The notes under the pieces were generated by a model. That model worked only from the letters and a program-made list of their open reading frames with translations. It did no database searches and had not been told where the DNA came from. A stretch of 33,738 nucleotides of DNA from Treponema sp. (GTDB lineage Bacteria > Spirochaetota > Spirochaetia > Treponematales > Breznakiellaceae). The position numbers and the translations under genes are program-made. How positions within the stretch are numbered: the first letter of the stretch is position 1; every line of letters begins with the position of its first letter. Positions 1 through 8,385 of the stretch are shown in pieces. The DNA is taken from NCBI GenBank assembly GCA_009782955.1, contig WRIB01000032.1, positions 1-33,738 on the forward strand, read 5' to 3'.

Positions 1-84
1 GTATGACTTCAACCATTAATGTCATGGCTTAAGTATAGCGTATTCATTAATTGGGGTCAAGTTTACGGCCTCGACGTGGGAGCC

Positions 85-2568
85 TCATTTATCCCCAAGT
101 TTCCAATTCGCTCCGTAAGGGAACATTGTACCATTACGCGGAATTGCGCCGATGTCAGGTGTTTTGCCGGTGGGGCGGTATTGAGCATCTACCGTGCCGC
201 GGGCGTTGCCTGATGATTGTACACGGCCTTCCCGTCTTATAGGCGCAGGTATGGTTCCGTTTACAAAATTTCCATTATAATTGACCGGTTTGCCGTTTTC
301 ATGTCCGTAATACCCGATATCACGGTATTTAGTCTTTACAAATAAATTGTCGGTAAAAAAAGAAGTGCTTGCATCGGCATTATCAACAGGGTAACCATAC
401 ATACCAATACCGGCATCAGCGCCAATGACCGTATTATTATAAAACCTTACCGCCTTGCTCCACAAATTCATTTTTAAACCATTCATGCCGCCAATCACAA
501 TATTATGATGAACAATATAATTTAACGTGTAATTGTCCGTATAAAGACCAAAACGAAGTTTGTCAAAAGCGCCCTGATTGTTCTTGTTTCCGCATACAAT
601 AAAATTGTTGTATATTTCTGTACCTCCGCCGTCAGAACCCCATGCGTAAAAAGCCCCGCCGTCACTGTTTAAGGTAGAATGATTCTCAAAATAATTGTTG
701 CGAATTATACAGCGCTCATAATCGGCATGATATTCTTCCGCTTTTATTATTGAAATTTCAAGTTTATGAGCGCTCCACTCTGTAAAACGAATATGTGAAT
801 GTGCCGAATTTATTATTGTATTGTGCGAAATTTCCAGTCTTTTGGATTGCCTTACATTTATTCCATAATAAGGAAAACCTGTATAACTGGTGTTATGGAC
901 GATATTATTGGTAAAAATATTGTTTTCACCTTCCAGAATAATTCCGCTTCCCGCTGTTGGACCAAACTCACATCTTTCTATACGGTTATTCGAACCTGAT
1001 ACAATCATTCTGTCTGCTTTTGTCCACCATTGAAAACCATTAACGCCATTGAGATAAAAATGCTCGGCATAATTTATACGGCAATTTTCCAGCGTGCTGT
1101 TTTTGGTATTCTTCATAAATATACCGCCGCCGTATACAGTAATATTTTTTATGTTTACAAAAGATGTATTTTCTGCATGAATTGCTATGCCATTAAAATG
1201 CCTCATTGTAAGAGCGCGTGTATCCGGTCTGCCGTTCCACGGCGGATAAAAATACAGAAGATTAGTCTGCCTGTCAAAATAATATTCACCCGGCGCATCC
1301 AGTAGTGATAACGCTCCTGTAATATAAAAAGGATTCCCGGGATGGGGAGTGTACGGGTCACCGCCGGAAAGTGGATCGGGATTTGTTATTTCGCTCGCCA
1401 GCTTTATTGTTCTGCCGTTAACTGATTGAACCAATGAAGAAGCTGTTTCCCATGATAAGCCGTTTTGTCCCGGACAAATAACTACTCTTGCGCCGATAAT
1501 GGCAGAAGGTATATTTTTACTTGCTGTTACTGTGTTTTTATTTGTACCTCTCCCGGCAATATCGCGTTTATAATCATGTATCATAGACATAGAAGTGCCC
1601 ATATTTGGGTATCTTGCTTCTACCATAGAATCCCTGTCAGCAAAAAGCTGGGGGAATTCTGTATCTATGTCTTTAACATACCGGCTTATATCTGCAACAT
1701 AGATGTTTTTTGCGTGCTGCCTCCATTCAGGTGTAATTGAAACTGCCGGTGTCAATATAACTTCAGCGCCGGGCATTGCGGTTAAGGTAACAGGTCTTCC
1801 TGCTGTGCCGCCTGGTATCTTAAATCTTTCATAATAAGTGCCGGAATCGACCAGTACGGTATCGCCGGGTTTGACATAATACATTGCGTGCGCGATTTTT
1901 TGGAATGGACGGGTTTGTGTGCCATTTCCGTTATCAGAGCCATTACTTGCGCTGACATACAAATTCCGTGTGCTGTTATTGTTGGCTTCACCAACAGTTG
2001 AAATCACGGAAGCCGGGGTATAATCCCATGTTTCCATTGTTATATTGATACTGAGGTTATCAATATAGAAAATTGTATTTGTGGCACTGTTTTCCCATGT
2101 ATTTAAATACAATAATGTATCTCTATGAGCGGGAGTAATAACGAGCGTATTACTCATCCTATACCACACTCCCGGTACTGCATTCTTTAACTGTGCCACT
2201 ATAGGATAATCCGGTTCGTTATTATATTGCCATTGCAGTTGTCCTTCAGCTCCCATACGCATAACATCTGCAGAAAAATTGATTGTTATCTGCTTTCCCC
2301 TGTATGCAGCCAGAGAATAACTTATCACATTCCAGTCGCAGTCTCTGCCATTTATCTTTATAACATTGGTTCGTCCATCCAATGGAAGATTGACAATTTC
2401 ATAACTTGCAGCATTCGACCTAAATCCATCGACAAGCGCAGTATTGCGGGCCGTGCTTACCCGAACTTCCTGAATGTTTGTCCGCGGCTTTTGTGAATAT
2501 AAATGTACTGCCAATAATACATTAGCCATTACCGTTAAAAATAGGGCAGCTCTGCGAAGATTTAACAT
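85..2568 (-). CDS. Secreted right-handed beta-helix protein with N-terminal CBM-like domain
   Basis: The protein is 827 residues from the ATG at 2568, chosen because AGGGGA lies just upstream and the first 25 residues form a hydrophobic signal sequence ending near LYSQ. Residues about 30-180 resemble a beta-sandwich carbohydrate-binding module of the CBM4/9 kind, with alternating aromatic strands. From about residue 205 a NLYVSASNGSDNGNG start, followed by Pro-Phe and GTYYER motifs, is typical of pectate-lyase-like parallel beta-helix proteins. Many N-N-x-I/V turns follow, and the chain ends with a DIGA motif. The likely role is binding or cleaving a polysaccharide outside the cytoplasm or in the periplasm. 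The substrate and catalytic residues cannot be assigned. The neighbouring 4-alpha-glucanotransferase is divergent, so the two are not in one operon. The stop codon lies in a TGAGGCTCC element also found elsewhere in the window. Confidence 0.8.
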   Translation of the reverse strand: MLNLRRAALFLTVMANVLLAVHLYSQKPRTNIQEVRVSTARNTALVDGFRSNAASYEIVNLPLDGRTNVIKINGRDCDWNVISYSLAAYRGKQITINFSADVMRMGAEGQLQWQYNNEPDYPIVAQLKNAVPGVWYRMSNTLVITPAHRDTLLYLNTWENSATNTIFYIDNLSINITMETWDYTPASVISTVGEANNNSTRNLYVSASNGSDNGNGTQTRPFQKIAHAMYYVKPGDTVLVDSGTYYERFKIPGGTAGRPVTLTAMPGAEVILTPAVSITPEWRQHAKNIYVADISRYVKDIDTEFPQLFADRDSMVEARYPNMGTSMSMIHDYKRDIAGRGTNKNTVTASKNIPSAIIGARVVICPGQNGLSWETASSLVQSVNGRTIKLASEITNPDPLSGGDPYTPHPGNPFYITGALSLLDAPGEYYFDRQTNLLYFYPPWNGRPDTRALTMRHFNGIAIHAENTSFVNIKNITVYGGGIFMKNTKNSTLENCRINYAEHFYLNGVNGFQWWTKADRMIVSGSNNRIERCEFGPTAGSGIILEGENNIFTNNIVHNTSYTGFPYYGINVRQSKRLEISHNTIINSAHSHIRFTEWSAHKLEISIIKAEEYHADYERCIIRNNYFENHSTLNSDGGAFYAWGSDGGGTEIYNNFIVCGNKNNQGAFDKLRFGLYTDNYTLNYIVHHNIVIGGMNGLKMNLWSKAVRFYNNTVIGADAGIGMYGYPVDNADASTSFFTDNLFVKTKYRDIGYYGHENGKPVNYNGNFVNGTIPAPIRREGRVQSSGNARGTVDAQYRPTGKTPDIGAIPRNGTMFPYGANWKLGDK

Positions 2569-2596
2569 AAAAGTTCCCCTGATTATGCTTAATATC

Positions 2597-2632
2597 ATTA
2601 TAGTACACCGTTTCTGAATTATGTGGTATACT
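2597..2632. promoter_or_regulatory. Divergent promoter region, beta-helix gene and malQ
   Basis: On the minus strand a perfect TATAAT (2602-2597) lies about 29 bases before the beta-helix ATG, with no good -35. On the plus strand an extended -10, TG-G-TATACT (TATACT at 2627-2632), serves malQ. Its predicted start site falls on the AGGAG ribosome-binding site at 2638-2642, so the malQ leader would be very short. The two -10 boxes are only 24 bases apart, so the promoters should compete. Confidence 0.5.
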
Positions 2633-2649
2633 GTATCAGGAGAAAAAAT

Positions 2650-4680
2650 ATGGCAAAAAGCGGCGGAACCGTCATCGCAGACGCATCTAACCAAAAAAGA
2701 CGTATTGGAGTAGTGGTACCCGTGGGAGCTTTAAGAAGCAGCGAGAGTACCGGCGTAGGAGAATTCCTGGATTTAATTGAATTTGCCGGTCTTTGTGCTG
2801 ATATGGGCATAGGGCTTATTCAAATCCTTCCGATAAACGACACAGGTTACGAAAGCTCGCCTTACAGCGCGCTTACTGCTTTTGCCCTTCATCCCCTGTA
2901 CATAAGATTAAGCGCCCTGGAGGAAGCAGCTCCTTTTTCCGGTGAAATCGCAGCATTGGGAAAAAAATACGGCGGGAAAGAACGGTTTCCCTACTATGAG
3001 CTTTTAAAAGAAAAAATGGAATTGCTGCGGAAAATCTATGGAAGTAATAAAAAGATCATTCTTGATAATGCAAAAACCGGCAGCCTTGCCGAATGGATAA
3101 AAGAAAATTCATGGGTCATATCCTATGCGGTATTCCGAAGGTTAAAAGAATCCAATCAGGAAAAAAGCTGGAAAGAATGGGAAACGCATCGTGAAGTATG
3201 CAAGAAAGATATAGAGAAGCTATGGAATGATCCGGCCTTTGAAGAAGAGCATTTATTTTGGGCATGGTTACAGAATGTTCTGGACAGCCAGTTTTCCAAG
3301 GCGGCAAAGGCAATACGGGAAATGGGTATTTTGCTTGAGGGGGATATTCCCATTTTAATGAACGAAGATTCCTGCGATCACTGGATCAACGGTGATGTTT
3401 TCCATTCCGAATTGTCTGCAGGAGCTCCGCCCGATATGTACAACTCGGAAGGCCAGAACTGGGGTTTCCCGATTTATAATTGGGAAACCCAGGCCGGAAA
3501 TAATTACCTTTGGTGGAAAGAGAGATTAAAAGCTGCAGAAAAATTCTATAGTGCCTATCGTATCGATCATGTTTTGGGATTTTTCCGTATCTGGGCTTCT
3601 TCCCGGTACGATACTTCTTCCACACTGGGCCGTTTTGTTCCGTATACTCCGGTTACCCGGAATGATCTGGAAAAACTGGAATTCACCAAAGAACGGATAC
3701 GCTGGCTTTCCATGCCTCATATCCCTACAGAAGAAATTTGGGACGGCTTACGGGACAACTGGGGACATCCAACTTCTGCAGGGGAAATTTCTTCGGAAGC
3801 AGAGCGGGTTATCGATCTTGCCCTCGACCGGATTGGCAACGAAGAGCTCTTCCTTTTTAAGGAAACCATTAAGGGAGAAAAAAGCATCTGTGCTTTGGGA
3901 CTGCGGCCTGTTTCTGAAAAGATGTTAATCAAAGCATGGCATAACCGGTTGTTTTATGAATATGAAAAAGACAAATTTTTTCCTGTATGGTATTACCGTG
4001 ATTCCCGTGCTTATGCTTCCCTTTCGGAAAAAGAAAAACTTGCACTGGAAGAGGTTCTTTTAAAGCGTCAGGCTGAATCGGAAAAGATATGGGAAAAAGA
4101 AGGGAAAAAGCTTCTTTCGGTATTAATTGAATCTTCTTCTATGCTTCCCTGTGCGGAAGATCTGGGAGCAGTACCGGAGTGTGTGCCGCGGGTTCTTTCC
4201 CAGTTAAAAATACTGGGGCTTAGGGTAATTCGCTGGTGCCGCCTTTGGGATGAAGAAGAACAGCCTTATGTGCCTTTTGAGGAGTATCCCGAACAAAGCG
4301 TCTGTACTCCGTCAGTACACGACAGTTCAACCCTGCGTGAATGGTGGGATGGCGAAGCAGATCAGAAAGCTTTTGCCGGTTTTATCGGAAAACCTTCACT
4401 GCCCAAAGTGTACAATCCCGGTACAGCAAAGATTTTTCTAAAGCATGCCGCAGCCGCCGCTTCCCGGTTCCGTGTTTTCCAGATCCAGGATATGCTCCAT
4501 TTATCCAAAAAGTGGTATGCCGCCGATCCTGCTTCGGAACGAATTAATGTTCCGGGCACTATAAATGATTTTAACTGGACATACAGGATTCCTGCGCCAA
4601 TAAGCGAAATACGCGAGGACAGCGAATTAATTCGAAGTGTAAAGGAACTCTCTGAAATACAGCCGGCAAAGACGTGCTAA
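2650..4680 (+). CDS. malQ: 4-alpha-glucanotransferase (GH77, amylomaltase)
   Basis: The enzyme transfers alpha-1,4-glucan segments between maltooligosaccharides in the cytoplasm. It is 676 residues from the ATG at 2650, which follows AGGAG; the frame is open further upstream but that part has no ribosome-binding site. The GH77 landmarks are in order: YRIDHVLGFF with the nucleophile Asp306, CAEDLG with the acid/base Glu503, the HD pair 557-558 in SVHDSST, and an RINVPGTINDFNW end motif. It is longer than the usual 500-residue MalQ, with an insert between the RIDH and AEDLG motifs like that of longer DPE-type enzymes. The RINVPGT, RIDH and AEDLG motifs make the family assignment secure. A debranching enzyme at the far end of the window suggests glycogen or starch turnover in this organism. 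Confidence 0.93.
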   Translation: MAKSGGTVIADASNQKRRIGVVVPVGALRSSESTGVGEFLDLIEFAGLCADMGIGLIQILPINDTGYESSPYSALTAFALHPLYIRLSALEEAAPFSGEIAALGKKYGGKERFPYYELLKEKMELLRKIYGSNKKIILDNAKTGSLAEWIKENSWVISYAVFRRLKESNQEKSWKEWETHREVCKKDIEKLWNDPAFEEEHLFWAWLQNVLDSQFSKAAKAIREMGILLEGDIPILMNEDSCDHWINGDVFHSELSAGAPPDMYNSEGQNWGFPIYNWETQAGNNYLWWKERLKAAEKFYSAYRIDHVLGFFRIWASSRYDTSSTLGRFVPYTPVTRNDLEKLEFTKERIRWLSMPHIPTEEIWDGLRDNWGHPTSAGEISSEAERVIDLALDRIGNEELFLFKETIKGEKSICALGLRPVSEKMLIKAWHNRLFYEYEKDKFFPVWYYRDSRAYASLSEKEKLALEEVLLKRQAESEKIWEKEGKKLLSVLIESSSMLPCAEDLGAVPECVPRVLSQLKILGLRVIRWCRLWDEEEQPYVPFEEYPEQSVCTPSVHDSSTLREWWDGEADQKAFAGFIGKPSLPKVYNPGTAKIFLKHAAAAASRFRVFQIQDMLHLSKKWYAADPASERINVPGTINDFNWTYRIPAPISEIREDSELIRSVKELSEIQPAKTC

Positions 4681-4688
4681 AAATCTAC

Positions 4689-4752
4689 ACCATTATTCGG
4701 GTAATACCATTATTCGAGTAACGTAATTGACTAGAATCATTATTTCGGTTAT
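4689..4752 (+). repeat. 17-bp repeats at the ribosomal operon promoter
   Basis: Two abutting 17-bp copies, 4689-4705 and 4706-4722, share the core CCATTATTCGRGTAA and differ at two positions. A looser third copy (13 of 17) lies at 4736-4752, inside the promoter spacer and touching the -10 box. This spacing resembles an operator or activator-site array; no binding protein is known to me. Confidence 0.5.
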
Positions 4753-4755
4753 ACT
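4727..4755 (+). promoter_or_regulatory. Sigma70-type promoter for rpsP operon
   Basis: TTGACT at 4727-4732 and TATACT at 4750-4755 are separated by exactly 17 bases, an almost consensus promoter. The leader is about 53 bases long and ends with AGGAGG at 4801-4806 before the rpsP ATG. It likely drives the whole packed block that follows. Confidence 0.85.
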
Positions 4756-4814
4756 GGAAATTCCACGTGTACATTACCCGTTGAGCGGTTGTAATATAGT
4801 AGGAGGATTGTTGT

Positions 4815-5066
4815 ATGGGCGCAAGGATTAGGCTCAAAAAATTCGGGACCAAAAAGCGGCCCTATTACCGGATAGTGGTAATGGATAACCGCGCCCCAAG
4901 AGACGGAAAAACCATTGAAGAACTGGGTTACTACCATCCTATTGAAGCTGAGGACAAACAGATAGTGTTTGATGCCGACAAGGTTAAAACCTGGATTCAA
5001 AATGGCGCTACAGTAACAGATACTGTACGGAGTATTCTGAACAAAAAGAATCTCTCTGTAAAATGA
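4815..5066 (+). CDS. rpsP: 30S ribosomal protein S16
   Basis: This 83-residue protein is a small-subunit ribosomal protein that binds 16S rRNA and stabilises 30S assembly. The start IRLKKFGTKKRPYYRIVV, then the ELGYYHP motif, is diagnostic of bS16, and the length is normal. A strong AGGAGG precedes the ATG by 8 bases. It is the first gene of the rpsP-khpA-rimM-trmD-rplS cluster and its stop region overlaps the first possible start of the next gene. Confidence 0.97.
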   Translation: MGARIRLKKFGTKKRPYYRIVVMDNRAPRDGKTIEELGYYHPIEAEDKQIVFDADKVKTWIQNGATVTDTVRSILNKKNLSVK

Positions 5067-5080
5067 AGGTGAATACTATT

Positions 5081-5314
5081 ATGGAAAAAGATTTTGTTGA
5101 ATATGTCGCCAAATCTTTGGTTGATAACCCCAGCGATGTTTCAGTTAACCTTGTCGAAGGGGAAAAATCTACCATCCTGGAGCTCCGTGTTGCTCCGGAT
5201 GACATTGGCAAAGTTATCGGCAAGCATGGGCGCATAGCCAAGGCCATGCGAACCTTACTCCAGGCGGCTACAGCCAAAAGCGGCAAGCACACGGTTTTGG
5301 AAATCCTGGACTAG
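5081..5314 (+). CDS. khpA: KH-domain RNA-binding protein KhpA
   Basis: The protein has 77 residues and a single KH domain with the IGKHGRIAKAMR loop (a GxxG-type RNA-binding motif). I chose the ATG at 5081 because AAGGTGA sits 8-9 bases upstream and the resulting length fits the family. An alternative ATG at 5063 overlaps the rpsP stop codon and would add six residues. KhpA proteins bind many RNAs in bacteria and in Gram-positives work with KhpB in cell-shape and division control. Its place after rpsP matches many bacterial genomes. Confidence 0.93.
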   Translation: MEKDFVEYVAKSLVDNPSDVSVNLVEGEKSTILELRVAPDDIGKVIGKHGRIAKAMRTLLQAATAKSGKHTVLEILD

Positions 5315-5349
5315 AACTTTCCATTCCGGTTAAGCATCGGATTAGAAAA

Positions 5350-5847
5350 ATGACAGAGCGTTTTGTTGTCGCACTTCTGGGCTCTCCCTTTGGCCTTACC
5401 GGACGAGTAAAAATTGAATCCCTGTCCGGGGAAAAAAACCATCTTTTAGAACTGCAAAAAGTAACACTTCGCAAGGAAGGGCTGGAAAAAGAATATATAG
5501 TTGAAGAAGTATTTGCTTTTCCGCTTTCATTTAAGCTTAAAGGAATCAACACCCCTGAAGCGGCCAAAACATTAAGGAGCGCAGAAATTTTATTTTCCAG
5601 GGATCATGCGGCTCCCCTTAATGAAGGGGAATTCTATATCGAAGATCTGCGGGGTCTGGATGTAATTGCTGAAAGTAACATCGTAGGAATCATTAGCGAT
5701 GTAATTGAAGGGGGCGGCGGTTTTTTGGCAGAGGTTCTCCTTGGTTCGGGAGAAAAGAAACTCGTTCCTTTCAGGAATGAATTTTTCGGCAAAATTGACC
5801 TTGTTGCCGGCACTGCTGAATTGGTAAATGTATGGATTCTGGAATGA
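5350..5847 (+). CDS. rimM: Ribosome maturation factor RimM
   Basis: RimM assists maturation of the head of the 30S subunit. The 165-residue product begins with the family pattern ALLGSPFGLTGRVKIES and has the PRC-barrel half from about residue 95, with FYIEDLRGLDV followed by the GGGGFLAEVLL segment and LVPFRNEFF near the end. The ATG has only a weak GGAT-type ribosome-binding site, suggesting translation coupled to upstream genes. Its TGA overlaps the trmD ATG by four bases. Confidence 0.95.
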   Translation: MTERFVVALLGSPFGLTGRVKIESLSGEKNHLLELQKVTLRKEGLEKEYIVEEVFAFPLSFKLKGINTPEAAKTLRSAEILFSRDHAAPLNEGEFYIEDLRGLDVIAESNIVGIISDVIEGGGGFLAEVLLGSGEKKLVPFRNEFFGKIDLVAGTAELVNVWILE

Positions 5848-6629
5848 AATTTACCGTTCTGACCCTGTTCCCGGAAATTACAGACGCTTATTTTGCCAGT
5901 TCAATTATGGCTAAAGCATTGGACAAGGGAATTATCCGGTACAGGGCTGTGAATATCCGGGATTTTGCCATGGATAAACATAAAACCTGCGATGATGCTC
6001 CTTATGGCGGCGGACCGGGAATGCTCATGCTGGCCGAGCCTTTAAGCCGTGCCCTGGAGTCTGTGGGTGTTATTCCTCATGTTATCTATTTATCGCCGTC
6101 GGGGCGGCCTTTTACACAAAAGCGGGCGCAGGAACTTGCCGCCCTGGAAGAAATAGTACTTATTTGCGGCCGTTATGAAGGCATTGACCAGCGGATTATC
6201 GATACCTATGTGGACGAGGAGCTTTCTGCAGGGGATTATGTGTTGTCTTCCGGGGAAACCGCAGCTTTGGTGGTTATTGATGCAGTATACAGACTGGTGG
6301 ATAAGGTAATTACCGCAGAATCGCTTGACGAAGAAAGTTTTTCCGGAGGGCTTTTGGAGTACCCCCAGTATACACGGCCAGAAATTTTTGATACAATTAA
6401 AGTTCCTGAAATTTTGCTGTCGGGACATCATGAAAACATACGGAAATGGCGTCTGAAGAAGCGGGTGGAAAAGACCCTTGCTGTCCGGCCCGAACTTGTG
6501 GAACGAGGTTTACGGGAAGGATTATTTGATGCTGAAACTGTAAAACTTATAGAGGAAGGAATTAGAAACAATGAACGAGATAAAAGCGATCGAAGCCGGT
6601 CAGATGAAGGCTTCACTGGACAATTTTAA
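5844..6629 (+). CDS. trmD: tRNA (guanine-37-N1) methyltransferase
   Basis: TrmD methylates G37 of tRNAs using S-adenosylmethionine and prevents frameshifting. The 261-residue protein has the SPOUT-family landmarks [20 protein letters not shown] and GDYVLSSGE, then [10 protein letters not shown] and [13 protein letters not shown]. The start at 5844 overlaps the rimM stop codon as ATGA. The knot motif reads SSGE rather than the usual GGE, with Ser at residue 136 where Gly is expected. The C-terminal tail is a polar, Arg/Ser-rich stretch that runs 59 bases into rplS in another frame. Confidence 0.96.
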   Translation: MKFTVLTLFPEITDAYFASSIMAKALDKGIIRYRAVNIRDFAMDKHKTCDDAPYGGGPGMLMLAEPLSRALESVGVIPHVIYLSPSGRPFTQKRAQELAALEEIVLICGRYEGIDQRIIDTYVDEELSAGDYVLSSGETAALVVIDAVYRLVDKVITAESLDEESFSGGLLEYPQYTRPEIFDTIKVPEILLSGHHENIRKWRLKKRVEKTLAVRPELVERGLREGLFDAETVKLIEEGIRNNERDKSDRSRSDEGFTGQF

Positions 6630-6960
6630 GATTGGTGATACCGTTAAAGTCCATTTTAAAATCGTGGAAGGGAAAACCGAGCGTATCCAGATATATGAAG
6701 GCCTGGTAATTGCCATGAAAAATTCAGGTATTGGAAAAACCTTTACCGTTCGAAAAAATTCTTATGGTGTCGGAGTTGAACGGGTATTTCCCATTCATTC
6801 ACCCCGTATTGCCAGAGTGGAACTCGTACGTCCCGGCAGAGTCCGGCGGGCAAAATTGTACTATATCCGCGATAAGATTGGTAAAGCCGCCAAAATTAAG
6901 GAACTTATTGTAAAAAAAGGCGCAAAAGCCAAAGCAAAGGAAAAAGAGAACCAGGCATAA
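6571..6960 (+). CDS. rplS: 50S ribosomal protein L19
   Basis: bL19 sits at the interface between the ribosomal subunits. The 129-residue protein shows the family core [19 protein letters not shown], then [22 protein letters not shown] and [12 protein letters not shown], with a Lys/Ala-rich tail. The ATG at 6571 is preceded by GAGGAAGGA, and the normal N-terminus of L19 starts there, so the 59-base overlap with trmD is real and not a misplaced start. Confidence 0.96.
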   Translation: MNEIKAIEAGQMKASLDNFKIGDTVKVHFKIVEGKTERIQIYEGLVIAMKNSGIGKTFTVRKNSYGVGVERVFPIHSPRIARVELVRPGRVRRAKLYYIRDKIGKAAKIKELIVKKGAKAKAKEKENQA

Positions 6961-6985
6961 TCTCCAAGAGGATTAGAAGGCAAGA

Positions 6986-8104
6986 TTGAAAATCCCCGCT
7001 GAGCCTCAAAAAAACGCCTTTATTCCAAAAAAAACTGCAGAAAATACCGGCAAAGTTGTTCGTGTCCCGGCCAACATAACCAATACAGCTGATGCCGCAA
7101 CTAAACCGGTTGCGGCTACCGGTAAACCGGCTCTTTTACCGGGAAATGCAGCCGCAAGCCTGGCGAATCTTCTGTCTGCACTTAAACTGCCGCATGATAA
7201 TCTGTCTCGTTCAATAATTGCTTTTGCCCGTTTTTTTTCCCTTCCCCTGGAGCCAAAATTCCTCAATTCACTCAGAAGGGATGTACTAAGCCTGCCGGAT
7301 AAAGGAATGGCCCTTCGGGAAGCTGCGGTACTGGGCTCGGCAGCTGCGGCAGATAAAGGATTAAAACTCGGCAAAAAGGCACTTGGCGAATATGCAGCTG
7401 CTATTGAAGGCTCATTAAAGAGTTTTATCGGGAAAAGTACGGAAGAACCGGAGATTAACCGGCAGATAAATGACAGGGAAGACGGAGAGCAGCAAAAACA
7501 GGACACTTCGCAGAACCCGAAAGGCGGAGGTTCTTTTTCGGAAAATGAACATCGAAAAGACAATGACAGGCAAAAAGACACGGCAAACGGTAATTTAAAG
7601 CGTCAGGTAACGGAAATACTTAACGAAAAGCCTTTACTCGACCTGATAAACCGAATTCCCGGAAAAAAAGGCCGCTGGATAGTTATTCCTTTTTCATATA
7701 ATCAGGATGGCTTTGAATTAAATGTTTCTCTGCGTATATTATTATATGAAAATAATATTTCTTTTGCAGAATCTGTAATTATTGAACGCTTAACAGCAGA
7801 TATTAATATAAAGAGGGCGGGTGAAAATATAACGGATTTGGCCGGAGCAGAAAAGCAAAGACGCTGGATTATCAGCCTGGAGAAGCCAAAATTGGCTTTG
7901 GCGGACAAAGCTGTATTAACCGGCTGCCGGGTGAGTGTTTTTTCTGAAACGGCGGCGAATTCTCTATCGGAAAAAAAACGGTTAAAGCGGGATTTGGCAA
8001 AGGCTTTAAACATACCTCTTGACGGGGTAGAAATCATGGAAAAACCGCTTCTTTATGCCGATTCACGGGAAGATCACTTGCGATCGGTGTATGAGGAGGT
8101 ATAG
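6986..8104 (+). CDS. Hypothetical protein, possible FliK-like partner of the FlhB stub
   Basis: The 372-residue protein begins with TTG at 6986, five bases after AGAAGG. Residues 1-70 are basic and Ala/Thr/Pro-rich and unlikely to fold. Residues about 150-205 are a charged, Gln/Asp/Lys linker. The C-terminal third from about residue 210 is compact, with beta-rich stretches such as WIVIPFSYNQDGFELNVSL. A disordered N-terminus, a compact C-terminal domain and the position directly before an FlhB-C-like gene resemble hook-length-control proteins and the Bacillus ylqG-ylqH pair. I infer a FliK-type role; there is no motif proof. It overlaps the next gene by 14 bases if that gene starts at 8091. 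Confidence 0.55.
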   Translation: MKIPAEPQKNAFIPKKTAENTGKVVRVPANITNTADAATKPVAATGKPALLPGNAAASLANLLSALKLPHDNLSRSIIAFARFFSLPLEPKFLNSLRRDVLSLPDKGMALREAAVLGSAAAADKGLKLGKKALGEYAAAIEGSLKSFIGKSTEEPEINRQINDREDGEQQKQDTSQNPKGGGSFSENEHRKDNDRQKDTANGNLKRQVTEILNEKPLLDLINRIPGKKGRWIVIPFSYNQDGFELNVSLRILLYENNISFAESVIIERLTADINIKRAGENITDLAGAEKQRRWIISLEKPKLALADKAVLTGCRVSVFSETAANSLSEKKRLKRDLAKALNIPLDGVEIMEKPLLYADSREDHLRSVYEEV

Positions 8105-8369
8105 AATAGATCCAGGAAAAAAGGCAGCAGCAATTGCCTATACTCCGCCCGCACCGGCGCCGCTGCTTTTGGCTGCCGGGAGAGGCAGGGACGCTGAACG
8201 TATTTTGGAAGAAGCGCATAAAGCCGGTGTTGCCATAGTGGAGGATGCAGGGCTTGCCTCTTTACTGGAAGCTGCCAGGCCGGGGGATTACATCCCTTCC
8301 TGGTGCTGGGAAGCAGCGGCAAAAATACTTGCTTTTGTGTTAGCAAGGGAAAATGAATCTTTAGAATGA
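8091..8369 (+). CDS. FlhB C-terminal-domain-like protein (YlqH type)
   Basis: This 92-residue protein corresponds to the cytoplasmic switch domain of FlhB/YscU without the membrane part. PGKKAAAIAYTPP takes the place of the usual alanine-rich strand, and the self-cleaving NPTH motif is absent. Next come APLLLAAGRGRDAERILEEA, GVAIVEDAGLASLL and IPSWCWEAAAKILAFV, which match the second half of the FlhB domain. Such stubs occur in Bacillus and other bacteria, and some can replace the FlhB domain in export-switch control. The ATG at 8091 has no ribosome-binding site. A perfect AGGAGG at 8094-8099 lies inside it, six bases before an in-frame ATA at 8106, so the true start is uncertain. Confidence 0.85.
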   Translation: MRRYRIDPGKKAAAIAYTPPAPAPLLLAAGRGRDAERILEEAHKAGVAIVEDAGLASLLEAARPGDYIPSWCWEAAAKILAFVLARENESLE

Positions 8370-8385
8370 ACGGGATGAAGAAGCT

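Noticed and set aside
7006-7581. Long minus-strand open frame opposite the FliK-like gene
   Set aside because: It is a shadow of the plus-strand gene: rich in Ser/Leu/Phe/Arg, with no ribosome site, inside a convincing plus-strand operon.
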